This document shows, in pieces, positions 41,461 to 49,467 of a DNA stretch of 64,000 nucleotides (its first letter is position 1; every line of letters begins with the position of its first letter). The notes under the pieces are model-generated. The model saw only the letters and a list, made by a program, of their open reading frames with translations, was not told the origin of the DNA and did not search any database. The position numbers were made by a program, and so were the translations under genes. The stretch lies in contig JAGIBF010000009.1 of the NCBI GenBank assembly GCA_017744515.1, positions 15,934 to 79,933 of the forward strand, given 5' to 3'. The DNA comes from Niastella sp. GTDB lineage: Bacteria > Bacteroidota > Bacteroidia > Chitinophagales > Chitinophagaceae.

Positions 41461-41895
41461 TTACCCCCGGCGGGAACGCATGGCCCGCACGTGCTGGAGC
41501 GCTTTGTCTTTGGCCAGTTTTTTATACTCGGGTGAGTCGACGGCATAGATAGCTACTTTGCCTTCTCCATCACTGTGCACGCCCCAGCCATAACGCTTGG
41601 CCAGCGGGGAGGAGCGGAGGCAGGGTTGCCCTTTGGAAAAGAACTGTTCGCGTGCGGCAGGTTGCTCATTCCGGTTGATCTTATTCCTTTCGGCAAACAC
41701 CTGAAACAGCACATCGTCGGAAGTGTATTTGTAAGGATTGTTGGCAATGAGGTCAAACTGGCTATTGGCTACCGTTTTATTATCCCCTTTTTGTGGAGGT
41801 ACTTCTCCTATTTTCACCGGGCAGTCGTCGGCCACCTCTATGAAGGTATTTTGGTAGTTGGTGGTGTGTATCCTAAAATCTTTCATGGCTTTCAA
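41461..41895 (-). CDS. DUF6157 family protein
   Basis: A 144-residue cytosolic protein (no signal peptide or membrane helix). The pattern HTTNYQNTFIEVADDCPVKIGEVPP, KTVANSQFDLIANNPYKYTSDDVLF, then CLRSSPLAKRYGWGVHSDGEGKVAIY matches the DUF6157 family, widespread in soil bacteria and functionally uncharacterised. Starts at M1 or M4 are equally possible. It sits between the decayed fragment and the promoter of the split T9SS gene. Confidence 0.8.
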   Translation of the reverse strand: MKAMKDFRIHTTNYQNTFIEVADDCPVKIGEVPPQKGDNKTVANSQFDLIANNPYKYTSDDVLFQVFAERNKINRNEQPAAREQFFSKGQPCLRSSPLAKRYGWGVHSDGEGKVAIYAVDSPEYKKLAKDKALQHVRAMRSRRG

Positions 41896-41998
41896 TGTAT
41901 AGTAAACGGCTCATGCGGCCCCTACCAAGTTAGCAAAATTTCCGGTCAGTAAGCCAGGGCTTCTGGCAGGTCTGAGCGATTTTTAATTTGCCAGTTTA

Positions 41999-42028
41999 TT
42001 GGGAATTATGACTTTTTTCTTACATTTG
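41999..42028 (+). promoter_or_regulatory. Consensus promoter upstream of the split T9SS gene
   Basis: TTG (41999-42001), 19 bp, TACATTTG (42021-42028), a full match to the Bacteroidota consensus. Transcription would start near 42035, giving a leader of roughly 140-190 nt before the small signal-peptide ORF. There is no TCGTA palindrome 45 bp upstream, so it is not part of the sRNA regulon. Confidence 0.65.
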
Positions 42029-42176
42029 ATACAGCCTTGTGTGAAATCCTTTTTTGATTCCCCTGTTATTCCAGTCTGCTATATTTTATAGTGGCGGTAT
42101 TGATCCCGGTGCATTCCTTGCTTTGTTTATTATTCATTAAGAAGCTTGCTACGGCAATGATCTGTATGCTTCGTCT

Positions 42177-42545
42177 ATGGAGCTACTGATGTATGCTTTG
42201 ATTGCTCATAAATTAACTGTTTTGAAAAAATATCTATTACCCATTTTCCTGTTGATTGCCCTGCTGATCGCCACTGGTCTGGCATGGGCCCAGGGGATTT
42301 AATCGTTTCACATGTTTACCATCAAAGTGCGTCCTAACCCGGTTGATGATGTAGTAACCGTTGCCGGCCTGGCTCCCGGAAGCCAGCTATGCCTGATCGA
42401 CGCCTCAGGTAATGTTGTAGCCAATGTCATCACCACCCAAACAACCCAGGAGATCGACATGCGAACCCTTTCCCGGGCTTCCTACATTTTGCAGGTGTTG
42501 TATGATAACAAGATGGTCAAGAGTGTTCAACTGACCAGGCAATAG
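42177..42545 (+). pseudogene. Small secreted protein with T9SS sorting domain, split by an in-frame stop
   Basis: One continuous frame encodes a signal peptide (possible starts ATG 42177, ATG 42189 or TTG 42222; KKYLLPIFLLIALLIATGL, then AWAQGI), a TAA at 42300-42302, then SFHMFTIKVRPNPVDDVVTV and a complete T9SS type A C-terminal domain ending LYDNKMVKSVQLTRQ. The ORF track sees only the second part (42312). A single C-to-T change (CAA to TAA) would explain the split. A consensus promoter lies upstream. Alternatives are a recent nonsense mutation, a sequencing error, or recoding. Without the stop it would be a minimal, roughly 120-residue exported protein consisting mostly of sorting domain. 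Confidence 0.65.
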
Positions 42546-42553
42546 CTGGCTGC

Positions 42554-44287
42554 TTATTTCCACACAGGTATGTCGAGATAGCTGCTATTGTACCATTGAA
42601 CGTGAAGGGGCGCGCCTGCGTCTTTAATCGTTTCCGTATTGACGTCCCTGCCGGTACCATAATTGATTTGCTCGAAGGGGCTTTTATTGATGTTGACGAT
42701 GGCCACTATCCTGCTGCCCTTGCTAAGTTGCCTGCCGGTGATATAGGAATTGTCAAAGGGTATCGTTTCTTTTCTTCCTGGTGTTAGCAGCTGCCTTTTG
42801 GTGTTGCTGCGCGCAAAGCTCGCACGTCCCATATAGTAGGAGAGGTAAAAATACCTTCCATCCGGCATCTGCTCAAACAAGGCGATGCTATAGTCCATGT
42901 CTTTCTTATTGATGCTGGCTATGATCTCTCCCGTAAATCTTCCTGTTATTTGCATGGGTTCTTGCAACGGAGCTGTTTTATATACCAGCCCATTGGTGAA
43001 CACGGTATCGTAGATGATATTGTTGGCGTAGTAATAACTGCGCCTGCTGGTGCGATCCGTAAAGTCTATCTGCTGGCTTACTGCCTGTTGTTGTAATGGC
43101 CGTTGTGGACTGAGTAAGTGATGCGCACGCTTATTATCTGGCGTGAGATAAAGCCGCAGCGTATGGTTGCTCATTTGCTTTAGTGTAGGCACATGCTTCC
43201 ATTCATTGGCGCCCATCACCTCGAAGTTGATGTAGTCCTTTAGCAGGGCTGGTTTAGGACCACCTTTAAGTATGTAATCAAACCATTGGTAAATGATAGC
43301 ATGAATGGGAATATTAGCCACCGGGTCGATCGGATAGTTGATGTATACGGAGTCTGGATAACCCTGCGATCCGAAATGGCCATAGGGACCGATCAGGAAA
43401 TAATGTTGGGCGTTGGGGTTGTATTTAAGGTGCTCGCGCAGGTAGTAAGTGGCGCCTGGTTGTCCGCCGTCATAATAGCCGGTGGTAGTGAGCACAGGAA
43501 TATTGATACGCGCAAAGTCCTGCTGATAAGGGATCATGCTCTGCCAGTATTGGTCATAGGTAGGATGGTCGAGCCAGCGTTGAAAGATCGCATTGCCGGG
43601 GCGCCCCGCCAGTGTGTCGAGTGCGCGGTAAGAGCGTCCTTCTTCAAACCACCGTTCGTATACATCGCCCCAATGACGGCTGTTATAATCCGCAGTGTCC
43701 AGCCATTTGTTGTTGGTAGTATAATAGATCCACGGAAAGGGAAAGCTCATGAATACATTGTTGGTCATGGGCACATCGAGACCTGGCGCTGCGGAAGCAG
43801 AAGGCACGATGGTTTTCAGGGCAGGGTGCAGATGTTTGGTAGCGGCCCATTGCACAAAGCCACTATAACTCCCTCCATACATGCCTACCTTTCCATTACT
43901 CCAGGATTGATGGGCAATCCAGTCGATGACATCGTACGCATCGGCGCCTTCATGCTCATAAGGCACTATTGCATCGGGGCTGTATCTTTTTCCTCTTGTG
44001 TAGGCTACTATGCCCACGTAACCATTATTAACCGCTGCTATCGCTTTTTTGATATCTGTTGTGCGGGCATAGATGGTAAAGAAGAGGATCGTGGGCTGTG
44101 GGGCAGTAAGGCCTGCCTTCCTTACTACCAATGCTGAAATATGAGCGCCATCCCGGGTTTTGATCAGTACACTATCATCGATGATATACTGTTGGTTGGT
44201 GCTGCTGTCTTTGGCTGGCGTTGATTGCGCAGTCAATCGAATGCTTGCTATCAGGCAAAAGAATGTCAGTGAGAAAAATGCTCTCAT
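42554..44287 (-). CDS. CocE/NonD-family secreted hydrolase (S15-type)
   Basis: A 577-residue protein with a signal peptide (FFSLTFFCLIASIRLTAQ). The alpha/beta-hydrolase domain carries the nucleophile in GMYGGSYSGFVQWAA (Ser near residue 140), an Asp in TGYYDGGQPGATYY and the His in LIGPYGHFG. The C-terminal third is the jelly-roll PepX_C domain (TGRFTGEIIASINKKDMDYS). The family includes X-Pro dipeptidyl-peptidases, cocaine esterase and glutaryl-7-ACA acylases; the acyl or peptide substrate is not readable. It lies downstream of the LytTR regulator gene by 34 bp. Confidence 0.9.
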   Translation of the reverse strand: MRAFFSLTFFCLIASIRLTAQSTPAKDSSTNQQYIIDDSVLIKTRDGAHISALVVRKAGLTAPQPTILFFTIYARTTDIKKAIAAVNNGYVGIVAYTRGKRYSPDAIVPYEHEGADAYDVIDWIAHQSWSNGKVGMYGGSYSGFVQWAATKHLHPALKTIVPSASAAPGLDVPMTNNVFMSFPFPWIYYTTNNKWLDTADYNSRHWGDVYERWFEEGRSYRALDTLAGRPGNAIFQRWLDHPTYDQYWQSMIPYQQDFARINIPVLTTTGYYDGGQPGATYYLREHLKYNPNAQHYFLIGPYGHFGSQGYPDSVYINYPIDPVANIPIHAIIYQWFDYILKGGPKPALLKDYINFEVMGANEWKHVPTLKQMSNHTLRLYLTPDNKRAHHLLSPQRPLQQQAVSQQIDFTDRTSRRSYYYANNIIYDTVFTNGLVYKTAPLQEPMQITGRFTGEIIASINKKDMDYSIALFEQMPDGRYFYLSYYMGRASFARSNTKRQLLTPGRKETIPFDNSYITGRQLSKGSRIVAIVNINKSPFEQINYGTGRDVNTETIKDAGAPLHVQWYNSSYLDIPVWK

Positions 44288-44321
44288 AATAGTGTCTTTA
44301 AAAATGAATGAGTCGTTTACG

Positions 44322-45041
44322 CTATAGTCTGCTCTTGCTTTTGAATGCTGCCGATTGCCGGGTCGACAAAATAATTGCCGTGCCAGTGTGCAGGCTTACC
44401 TGTAGCCTTCCGTCGGGCAGCGGTTGCACTGCTGCGATAAAGTTGGTATTGATGATGGCTGTTCTGCTGGTTCTGAAAAACATTGCCTGGTCAAGCTGTT
44501 TTTCCAGTTGATTCAGCGATCGTTTGATGTATGCTTTTTTGTTACCAAAGTATAGCCGGGCATAGTTGCCGGTAGATTCTATGAGGTATATATCCTTTAC
44601 CTGTATAAAGTGATACTGTTCCCCTTCTTTAATGAACAAGGTATGCGTACCGGGCAGTGTTTCACTCGTACTGGTCCTGACTGCGAGCATTGTCCTGATC
44701 TTTTCTATCGCTTGCGCAAAGCGTTCTTCACGGATGGGTTTTACGAGGTAATCGAGAGCATTGGCATCGAACGCCTGTACGGCATATTGGTTATACGCCG
44801 TAGTAAAAATGACTTCCGGCAGTTCTTCCAATGATTCAAGCAGATCGAACCCGGTTCGTTCAGGCATTTGTATATCGAGGAAGATAAGATCGGGATGAAG
44901 CATATTGATCTGTTGTTCCGCCTCGTCGGCATCGGCGGCCTCTGCCACCACTTCAAAGTCATTATAGGGCAGGAGGTGGCGTCTGATCTCTTCACGCGCC
45001 AGTCGTTCATCATCGATGATCAGGGTGCGGTACGGCTTCAT
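44322..45041 (-). CDS. LytTR-family response regulator
   Basis: A 239-residue regulator. The N-terminal receiver has the phosphoacceptor in LIFLDIQMPERTG (Asp near 56), the acidic pair DDERLAREE, the conserved Thr region VIFTTAYNQYAV and Lys in YLVKPI. The C-terminal LytTR DNA-binding domain (about residues 135-235) shows IKDIYLIESTGNYARLYF-like and RSLNQLEKQLDQAMFFRTSR motifs. It overlaps the histidine kinase gene by 4 bp, forming a standard pair; targets are unknown, with the CocE-type gene next in line a candidate. Confidence 0.94.
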   Translation of the reverse strand: MKPYRTLIIDDERLAREEIRRHLLPYNDFEVVAEAADADEAEQQINMLHPDLIFLDIQMPERTGFDLLESLEELPEVIFTTAYNQYAVQAFDANALDYLVKPIREERFAQAIEKIRTMLAVRTSTSETLPGTHTLFIKEGEQYHFIQVKDIYLIESTGNYARLYFGNKKAYIKRSLNQLEKQLDQAMFFRTSRTAIINTNFIAAVQPLPDGRLQVSLHTGTAIILSTRQSAAFKSKSRL

Positions 45042-46096
45042 GTGCGCGGCATGGTGATGGTGGCTAATACGGTTTCAGTAGTGAGCTGCGTAAGGTGCAG
45101 GCTGGCCTGGCCACCAAACTGCAGTTGCAGGCGCTCCTGCAGGTTCTTTAACCCCAGCCCGCCATTATGTTGCGCCTGTAATATGCCCGGGTTTTGCACC
45201 GTTGCCTGCAGGTGGCCATTGTGTTGTTCTACTTTGATGCTGATCGAGCCACCACTTTTACGTTGCGCTATTCCGTGCTTGATAGCATTTTCTACAAGCG
45301 TTTGTATGCTCAATGGCAGAATAGCAGTGTGGGCCAGTTGAACATCTATTGTTATCTGTGTATGCAATCGTTCTTCGAAGCGTAGTTTTTCCAGTTCAAG
45401 GTAGTCTTCAACAAGTGCCATTTCCTGCTGTAGGGTAATGAGTGGCGTATCCCTGTTGTACAGAGCCGTGCGCAGTACTTCAGAGAGCAGGTCGATGGCC
45501 CTGCGGGCTGCCCGTGGGTCTTCCATCACCAGCGCCTTTATATTGTTGAGCGAGTTGAAGAAGAAATGCGGATTGAGCTGGGCCGTAAGGTTATTGAGCT
45601 GCGCCTCTTTGGCGATGAGAGCCAGCCGGGCACTTTCCCTGGTGGCGTTGATCTCCCGCTGCGCGTAATGATAACCATAATAAGCCAGCAGCCAGATGCT
45701 CATGAGGCGCATGCCGGTCATAAAGGTCGTAAGGGTTTCTGACCGGAAGCTTTCTTCCAGTGTTCCGGTATAACCATATTCGAACCAATACCGGATGAGG
45801 TGGTTTTTACCGACCGTCAATAGAACGAACAGACCTCCGAGAATAATTACTGAAGGTATAAGCCTGGTGAGGAGCTTACGTGGCTGCAGCTGATGCCATC
45901 CCTGACGCACGGAGATCGTACGGTACAGGTGCGTCACAGGAATATAGATAAGCAGATCGCCCGCAAAGTGGATAACTGCCAGCCAGGGGCTGAAATTGGT
46001 GCCTATAAACCCCATAAAGTTCCAATAAAGCGAAGCCACGGACCAGCCGATAAGCTGGCATTTCCAGTAAAGTGATAGACTCCGTGTAGCTTTCAT
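45038..46096 (-). CDS. LytS-type sensor histidine kinase
   Basis: A 352-residue membrane kinase. Four N-terminal transmembrane helices (residues 10-145) form the sensor part. The His_kinase domain (PF06580 type) contains the phosphorylated His in LTAQLNPHFFFNSLNNIKAL (about residue 178). The ATPase domain has LVENAIKHGIAQRKSGG (N box) and NGGLGLKNLQERL (G box). There is no periplasmic sensor domain, so the stimulus is likely membrane-borne. It is co-transcribed with the LytTR regulator. Confidence 0.94.
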   Translation of the reverse strand: MKATRSLSLYWKCQLIGWSVASLYWNFMGFIGTNFSPWLAVIHFAGDLLIYIPVTHLYRTISVRQGWHQLQPRKLLTRLIPSVIILGGLFVLLTVGKNHLIRYWFEYGYTGTLEESFRSETLTTFMTGMRLMSIWLLAYYGYHYAQREINATRESARLALIAKEAQLNNLTAQLNPHFFFNSLNNIKALVMEDPRAARRAIDLLSEVLRTALYNRDTPLITLQQEMALVEDYLELEKLRFEERLHTQITIDVQLAHTAILPLSIQTLVENAIKHGIAQRKSGGSISIKVEQHNGHLQATVQNPGILQAQHNGGLGLKNLQERLQLQFGGQASLHLTQLTTETVLATITMPRT

Positions 46097-46242
46097 GGCT
46101 GTGTTGTCTGTTTGTAAGGCAAACCAACAAAATCTATCCGTTATGATGAAAACAAAGTACAGGAGCGCGTTTGAGCGGGTGATGAACGTCAGGCGATGAA
46201 CTGACTGGATAAGTTATTCAGTCTGTTTAGGTTATCAGGTGT
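46097..46242. other. Gap between histidine kinase and sRNA copy 2
   Basis: No ORF or strong repeat. It should contain the promoter of the two-component pair on the minus strand, but no full consensus was found. Confidence 0.4.
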
Positions 46243-46256
46243 TCGTAGATTTACGA
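46243..46256 (+). promoter_or_regulatory. Upstream palindrome of sRNA unit copy 2
   Basis: TCGTA-GATT-TACGA, perfect 5-bp arms, ending exactly 45 bp before the -33 TTG at 46302. Confidence 0.72.
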
Positions 46257-46301
46257 TCCGCGCCGTACTTGATGCAGTTTGTAGATTGGGCAGTTTTGCT
46301 C

Positions 46302-46332
46302 TTGTATCCACAAGTGGGGATAAGTATTTTTG
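46302..46332 (+). promoter_or_regulatory. Promoter of sRNA unit copy 2
   Basis: TTG (46302-46304), 20 bp, TATTTTTG (46325-46332), a full TAnnTTTG match. Preceded by the conserved GCAGTTTTGCTCTTGT (46290-46305). Confidence 0.82.
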
Positions 46333-46336
46333 TATT

Positions 46337-46570
46337 GTTGATTAATTGATACGGTTTCCAAAAATCCAACGGCGCCCATGGCCAAATATCCTGAAAAACC
46401 AAGGCTCTGATAGCAACCAATATCCAAAAACCAGGAAACAATATCAGTTAACGGCCCTTCAAAATCCAATGTCGATATCCAATTATCCGGGAAAAGCTGT
46501 GTGATTTATTTTCCTGATGACCGTCCAAACGATTTAAAGGCCCTGATTTTTCAGGGCCTTTGTCTTTTAT
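46337..46570 (+). ncRNA. Putative small RNA, three-copy family, copy 2
   Basis: About 230 nt starting GTTGATTAATTGATACGGTTTCC 4 bp after the -7 box. TTAATTGATA (46342-46351) pairs with TATCAGTTAA (46442-46451) including one U-G pair; GTTTCC (46354-46359) pairs with GGAAAC (46434-46439); CG faces AA between them. The hairpin loop is A/C-rich (CCAATATCC, AACCAA). Downstream come GATATCCAATTATCCGGG and CCGTCCAAACGATT, then the terminator. Nine UCC motifs. An ORF on the opposite strand (46235-46441) is an artefact of this element. Confidence 0.82.
46536..46562 (+). terminator. Intrinsic terminator of sRNA copy 2
   Basis: AAAGGCCCTGA-TTTT-TCAGGGCCTTT, an 11-bp stem, then TGTCTTTTA. Different stem sequence from copies 1 and 3. 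Confidence 0.85.
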
Positions 46571-46661
46571 GTACCTTCCTCTGTTTGTTACTCCACTGTT
46601 ATGGCTGTTGGCATTTGAGTAAAATGCTTTATTTTGATGCCATTACTTTTCAATTGCCTGT

Positions 46662-47327
46662 ATGTTTAAGACCCTGACGTTCTGCTGTGCCATCTTCCTT
46701 GTAATTAGTTGTTCTCACAAGTTGCATTCCGGTAAATCGCTCAACAATGATGGCGTTGCCAATTGGTATGCTTATGTAAAAGATCATAAGTACGACAAGG
46801 CGAGTGACGTCTATCAATTTACCGACAGCATGATCCGCCTGCATGGTGATAAAGCGGGCTACCTGATGTCCAATAAGTCTTATGGTGATTTCGAACTGAC
46901 ATTGGAGTATCGTTGGAACATGGAGCCGGCTTATCAGCGGGGTAGCGGCAAGAAAAACAGTGGTGTGATGTACAATGTGCCGGATACTGCACATGATATG
47001 TTATGGCCGGCAGGTATTCAGTTCCAGGTGAAGGAGGACGCTACCGGTGATTTTATATTATTGGAGAACGTAACACTGACGGTGCGTGATACAACCCGTG
47101 CTCCTGGCAAAAGTGTGGCAGTACCCCGGCTTAGCGGGCAGGAGAAACCATTAGGTCAATGGAATACCATTCTTATCAGGAATGTTCAGGGTAAGTGTGC
47201 TCAATATTTGAATGGCATATTGGTCAATGAAGGAGCCAATGCCTCTTCTAAAACCGGCCGCATTTTACTCCAGTATGAAGGCTCACCGATTGACTTCAGA
47301 AAGGTAGTGGTGAAGACACTTAGATAA
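46662..47327 (+). CDS. DUF1080-domain secreted lipoprotein
   Basis: A 221-residue protein with a lipoprotein signal (CCAIFLVISCSHKLH). The rest is the 3-keto-disaccharide hydrolase/DUF1080 LamG-like fold: KSYGDFELTLEYRWN, KKNSGVMYNVPD, WPAGIQFQVKED, GQWNTILIRNVQGKCAQYLNG and GRILLQYEGSPIDFRKVVVK. Members occur in large numbers in Bacteroidota and Planctomycetes and are linked with cleavage of 3-keto-glycosides; activity of this copy is not proven. It stands alone between sRNA copies 2 and 3, all on the plus strand. Confidence 0.9.
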   Translation: MFKTLTFCCAIFLVISCSHKLHSGKSLNNDGVANWYAYVKDHKYDKASDVYQFTDSMIRLHGDKAGYLMSNKSYGDFELTLEYRWNMEPAYQRGSGKKNSGVMYNVPDTAHDMLWPAGIQFQVKEDATGDFILLENVTLTVRDTTRAPGKSVAVPRLSGQEKPLGQWNTILIRNVQGKCAQYLNGILVNEGANASSKTGRILLQYEGSPIDFRKVVVKTLR

Positions 47328-47522
47328 TCTCACTTTTATACTATGTGTAACTGGCTGCTAAATGGGCCTTGCTAAATCGATATTCGCTTGTCGTTTTGGT
47401 GTCAATGTAGATTATAGCTGCCTGTATAACACTGATTAGGATTAGTTGTCAGGCAATTAAGTTATCCGTAGAAGCCCTGTGAACTCACTAATAACTGCGT
47501 CTTTATTGGCCTATGCTCTTAC
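47328..47522. other. Gap between DUF1080 gene and sRNA copy 3
   Basis: No ORF, terminator or repeat recognised; moderately AT-rich. The DUF1080 transcript has no obvious terminator of its own and might read through to the sRNA copy 3 terminator. Confidence 0.4.
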
Positions 47523-47536
47523 CCGTAATTTTACGA
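47523..47536 (+). promoter_or_regulatory. Upstream palindrome of sRNA unit copy 3
   Basis: CCGTA-ATTT-TACGA: CGTAA/TTACG pair perfectly, with one outer mismatch against copies 1 and 2. It ends exactly 45 bp before the -33 TTG at 47582. Confidence 0.68.
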
Positions 47537-47581
47537 AATAGCCCGTAGATGGTGAAGTGATATGAAAGGGCGGTTTTGCTC

Positions 47582-47612
47582 TTGTGCCCGCAGGCGCTGG
47601 ATGGTAGCTTTG
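47582..47612 (+). promoter_or_regulatory. Promoter of sRNA unit copy 3
   Basis: TTG (47582-47584), 20 bp, TAGCTTTG (47605-47612), a full TAnnTTTG match. Preceded by GCGGTTTTGCTCTTGT, 15 of 16 identical to copy 2. Confidence 0.82.
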
Positions 47613-47616
47613 TATT

Positions 47617-47840
47617 GTTGATTAAATGATACGGTTTCCCAAGTCCAATGTATCCATGAAAAACCAGTCTTAAATAGGGATGCCAATATCTGAAAAACCA
47701 TGGGAAACGATATTATTTAATGAACAACCAAGCCTTATCCTGATCCAATATCCAGAAGAACCAAAGGTTAAGTTTTCCTGATCACGTCCAAAAGATTCTG
47801 TACAAGGGCGAGTTGTTTTTCCAAACGACTCGCCTTTCTG
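47617..47840 (+). ncRNA. Putative small RNA, three-copy family, copy 3
   Basis: About 225 nt starting GTTGATTAAATGATACGGTTTCCC 4 bp after the -7 box. ATTAAATGATA (47621-47631) pairs with TATTATTTAAT (47711-47721) with one G-U pair; GTTTCCC (47634-47640) pairs with GGGAAAC (47702-47708); CG faces GA between them. Eight UCC motifs, the ATCCTGATCCAATATCC block and the ACGTCCAAAAGATT box are present. It lies between the ends of the DUF1080 gene and the convergent antiporter gene. Confidence 0.82.
47804..47840 (+). terminator. Intrinsic terminator of sRNA copy 3
   Basis: AAGGGCGAGTTG pairs with CGACTCGCCTTT-side bases (12 pairs, two G-U) around an 11-nt loop, then TTTCTGTTTAT. It may also limit transcription from the convergent antiporter gene. 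Confidence 0.75.
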
Positions 47841-47847
47841 TTTATGA

Positions 47848-49467
47848 TCAATGCCCCGCATGGTTATACTGCACATAAAGTTTCTCCTCTTCAATATCCA
47901 ATAACGACAGGTATTTTCGGATAATAACATCATCCACTTCTTTCTTAGTGTTCAGTTGGTGTAAGAGTTGCCTTTGTGCATTCAATATCTCGAGATACAC
48001 CAGCCGGAAGTGCGGATAGAAAGTGGCTGTCTCTTCCGGCAATGCCGTTGTCTGCGTCATTGTATGCAACATCGTCACTTCAGCTTCGAGCCGTTGTTGA
48101 AGGCTCTGCAACAGTTTATTGGTTTGCAGTTTTTCTGCATGTTGTTGCTTTAACAACTGCAGGGCAGCCTGCGACATTTTCTTCCTTACAGCAGCATCCT
48201 GTTGTTCTTCCGGTATCACTGCATCGGGATCTTCCAACTTTAGCCATTTGATCAGGAAGGGTAGTGTAAGGCCTTGCAACACCAGGGTCACGAGGATCAC
48301 AGAGAAGGTGATGAAAAGTATCAGGTTGCGTTCCGGAAAATGGGCGCCATTATCGAGGTACACGGGTATCGACAAAGCCGCTGCCAACGACACCACACCC
48401 CGCATGCCTGCCCAGCCAAGTACCAATGGGCCCTTCCATCCTGGCCGGTTGTCGGCAGTGGTGATATACTGGCTTACCCACACGGTAAAGGCTGAAGCAC
48501 CGAACGTACAGAGTATCCGCAATACGATGATCAATCCGGAAATAGCCAGTCCATAACCAACGGCGGTGCCCAGACTTACGCCGCCGAGGTCTTTGATCAC
48601 TACAGGCAGTTCCAGCCCGATGAGCATAAATACCAGTCCGTTCAATACAAAGCTGATCGTTTCCCACACATTCCAACCCTGTATACGGCTGCGGTGGTCG
48701 AGAAACTGGTGACTGCGCAGCGACAGGAAAAGGCCACCACTCACCACGGCCAGCACACCAGAGAAATGGAACTCTTCCGCCACGATATACATAGTGTAGG
48801 GGGCAAGAAAAGTAAGCACGATATTGATAGGAGGCGTTGTTGGAAGCCAACGGTGCAGGGCGTAAAATACCAATGCTATGAGTATACCGGTAAGGATACC
48901 CATAATAATGACTATAAAGAAGCTAAGCGCCGCATCCCGGAATACGAAGTTGCCGGTGGCGACCGCCAGGAGGGCAAACCGGAATACGATAAGGCTGGCT
49001 GCATCATTGAGCAGACTTTCACCCTCTACAATGGAGAGTAACCTCTTGGGTACCTTCACGGTTTGCATCACGGAAGAGGCGGAGACGGCATCGGGCGGGG
49101 AGATGATACCACCCAGCAGGAAGCCCAGCGCAAGGGTAAAACCGGGAATGAGCCAGTTGGAAAATACGGCTACTACGCAGGAGGTAAGCAGTACGATGAG
49201 GAACGCAAAACTACTGATTACCCGCCGCCAGCGCCAGAGCTCTTTCCAGGAGGTTTTCCATGCCGCTTCATATAATAACGGTGGCAGGAATATGACGAAT
49301 ATGAGCTCGGGATCTATTTCGATGGGCGGCAACCCGGGAATAAAACTGATGGCCAGCCCCGCCACTACCAGCAGGATGGGGTAAGATACTTTGATCTTTT
49401 GCGCCAACATGACCAGCAGCATGATAACAAGGACCAGGATGATATAGGCGATGAATGTATGGTGCAT
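47848..49467 (-). CDS. CPA1-family Na+/H+ antiporter
   Basis: A 539-residue transporter with 12 or so helices in the first 400 residues. Conserved CPA1 motifs are LPPLLYEAAWKTSW, GGIISPPDAVSASSVMQ (the ion-binding ND-like region reads PPDAV), EGESLLNDAASLIVFRFAL, SGVLAVVSGGLFLSLR and GWAGMRGVVSLAAALSIP. A 120-residue cytosolic tail of helices follows (QAALQLLKQQHAEKLQTNK). Exchanges Na+ or K+ for H+ at the inner membrane. Divergent from the amidase gene. Confidence 0.93.
   Translation of the reverse strand: MHHTFIAYIILVLVIMLLVMLAQKIKVSYPILLVVAGLAISFIPGLPPIEIDPELIFVIFLPPLLYEAAWKTSWKELWRWRRVISSFAFLIVLLTSCVVAVFSNWLIPGFTLALGFLLGGIISPPDAVSASSVMQTVKVPKRLLSIVEGESLLNDAASLIVFRFALLAVATGNFVFRDAALSFFIVIIMGILTGILIALVFYALHRWLPTTPPINIVLTFLAPYTMYIVAEEFHFSGVLAVVSGGLFLSLRSHQFLDHRSRIQGWNVWETISFVLNGLVFMLIGLELPVVIKDLGGVSLGTAVGYGLAISGLIIVLRILCTFGASAFTVWVSQYITTADNRPGWKGPLVLGWAGMRGVVSLAAALSIPVYLDNGAHFPERNLILFITFSVILVTLVLQGLTLPFLIKWLKLEDPDAVIPEEQQDAAVRKKMSQAALQLLKQQHAEKLQTNKLLQSLQQRLEAEVTMLHTMTQTTALPEETATFYPHFRLVYLEILNAQRQLLHQLNTKKEVDDVIIRKYLSLLDIEEEKLYVQYNHAGH

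Noticed and set aside
43286-44137. 283-aa plus-strand ORF inside the CocE-type hydrolase gene
   Set aside because: Antisense shadow; the minus-strand protein has a full catalytic triad and signal peptide.
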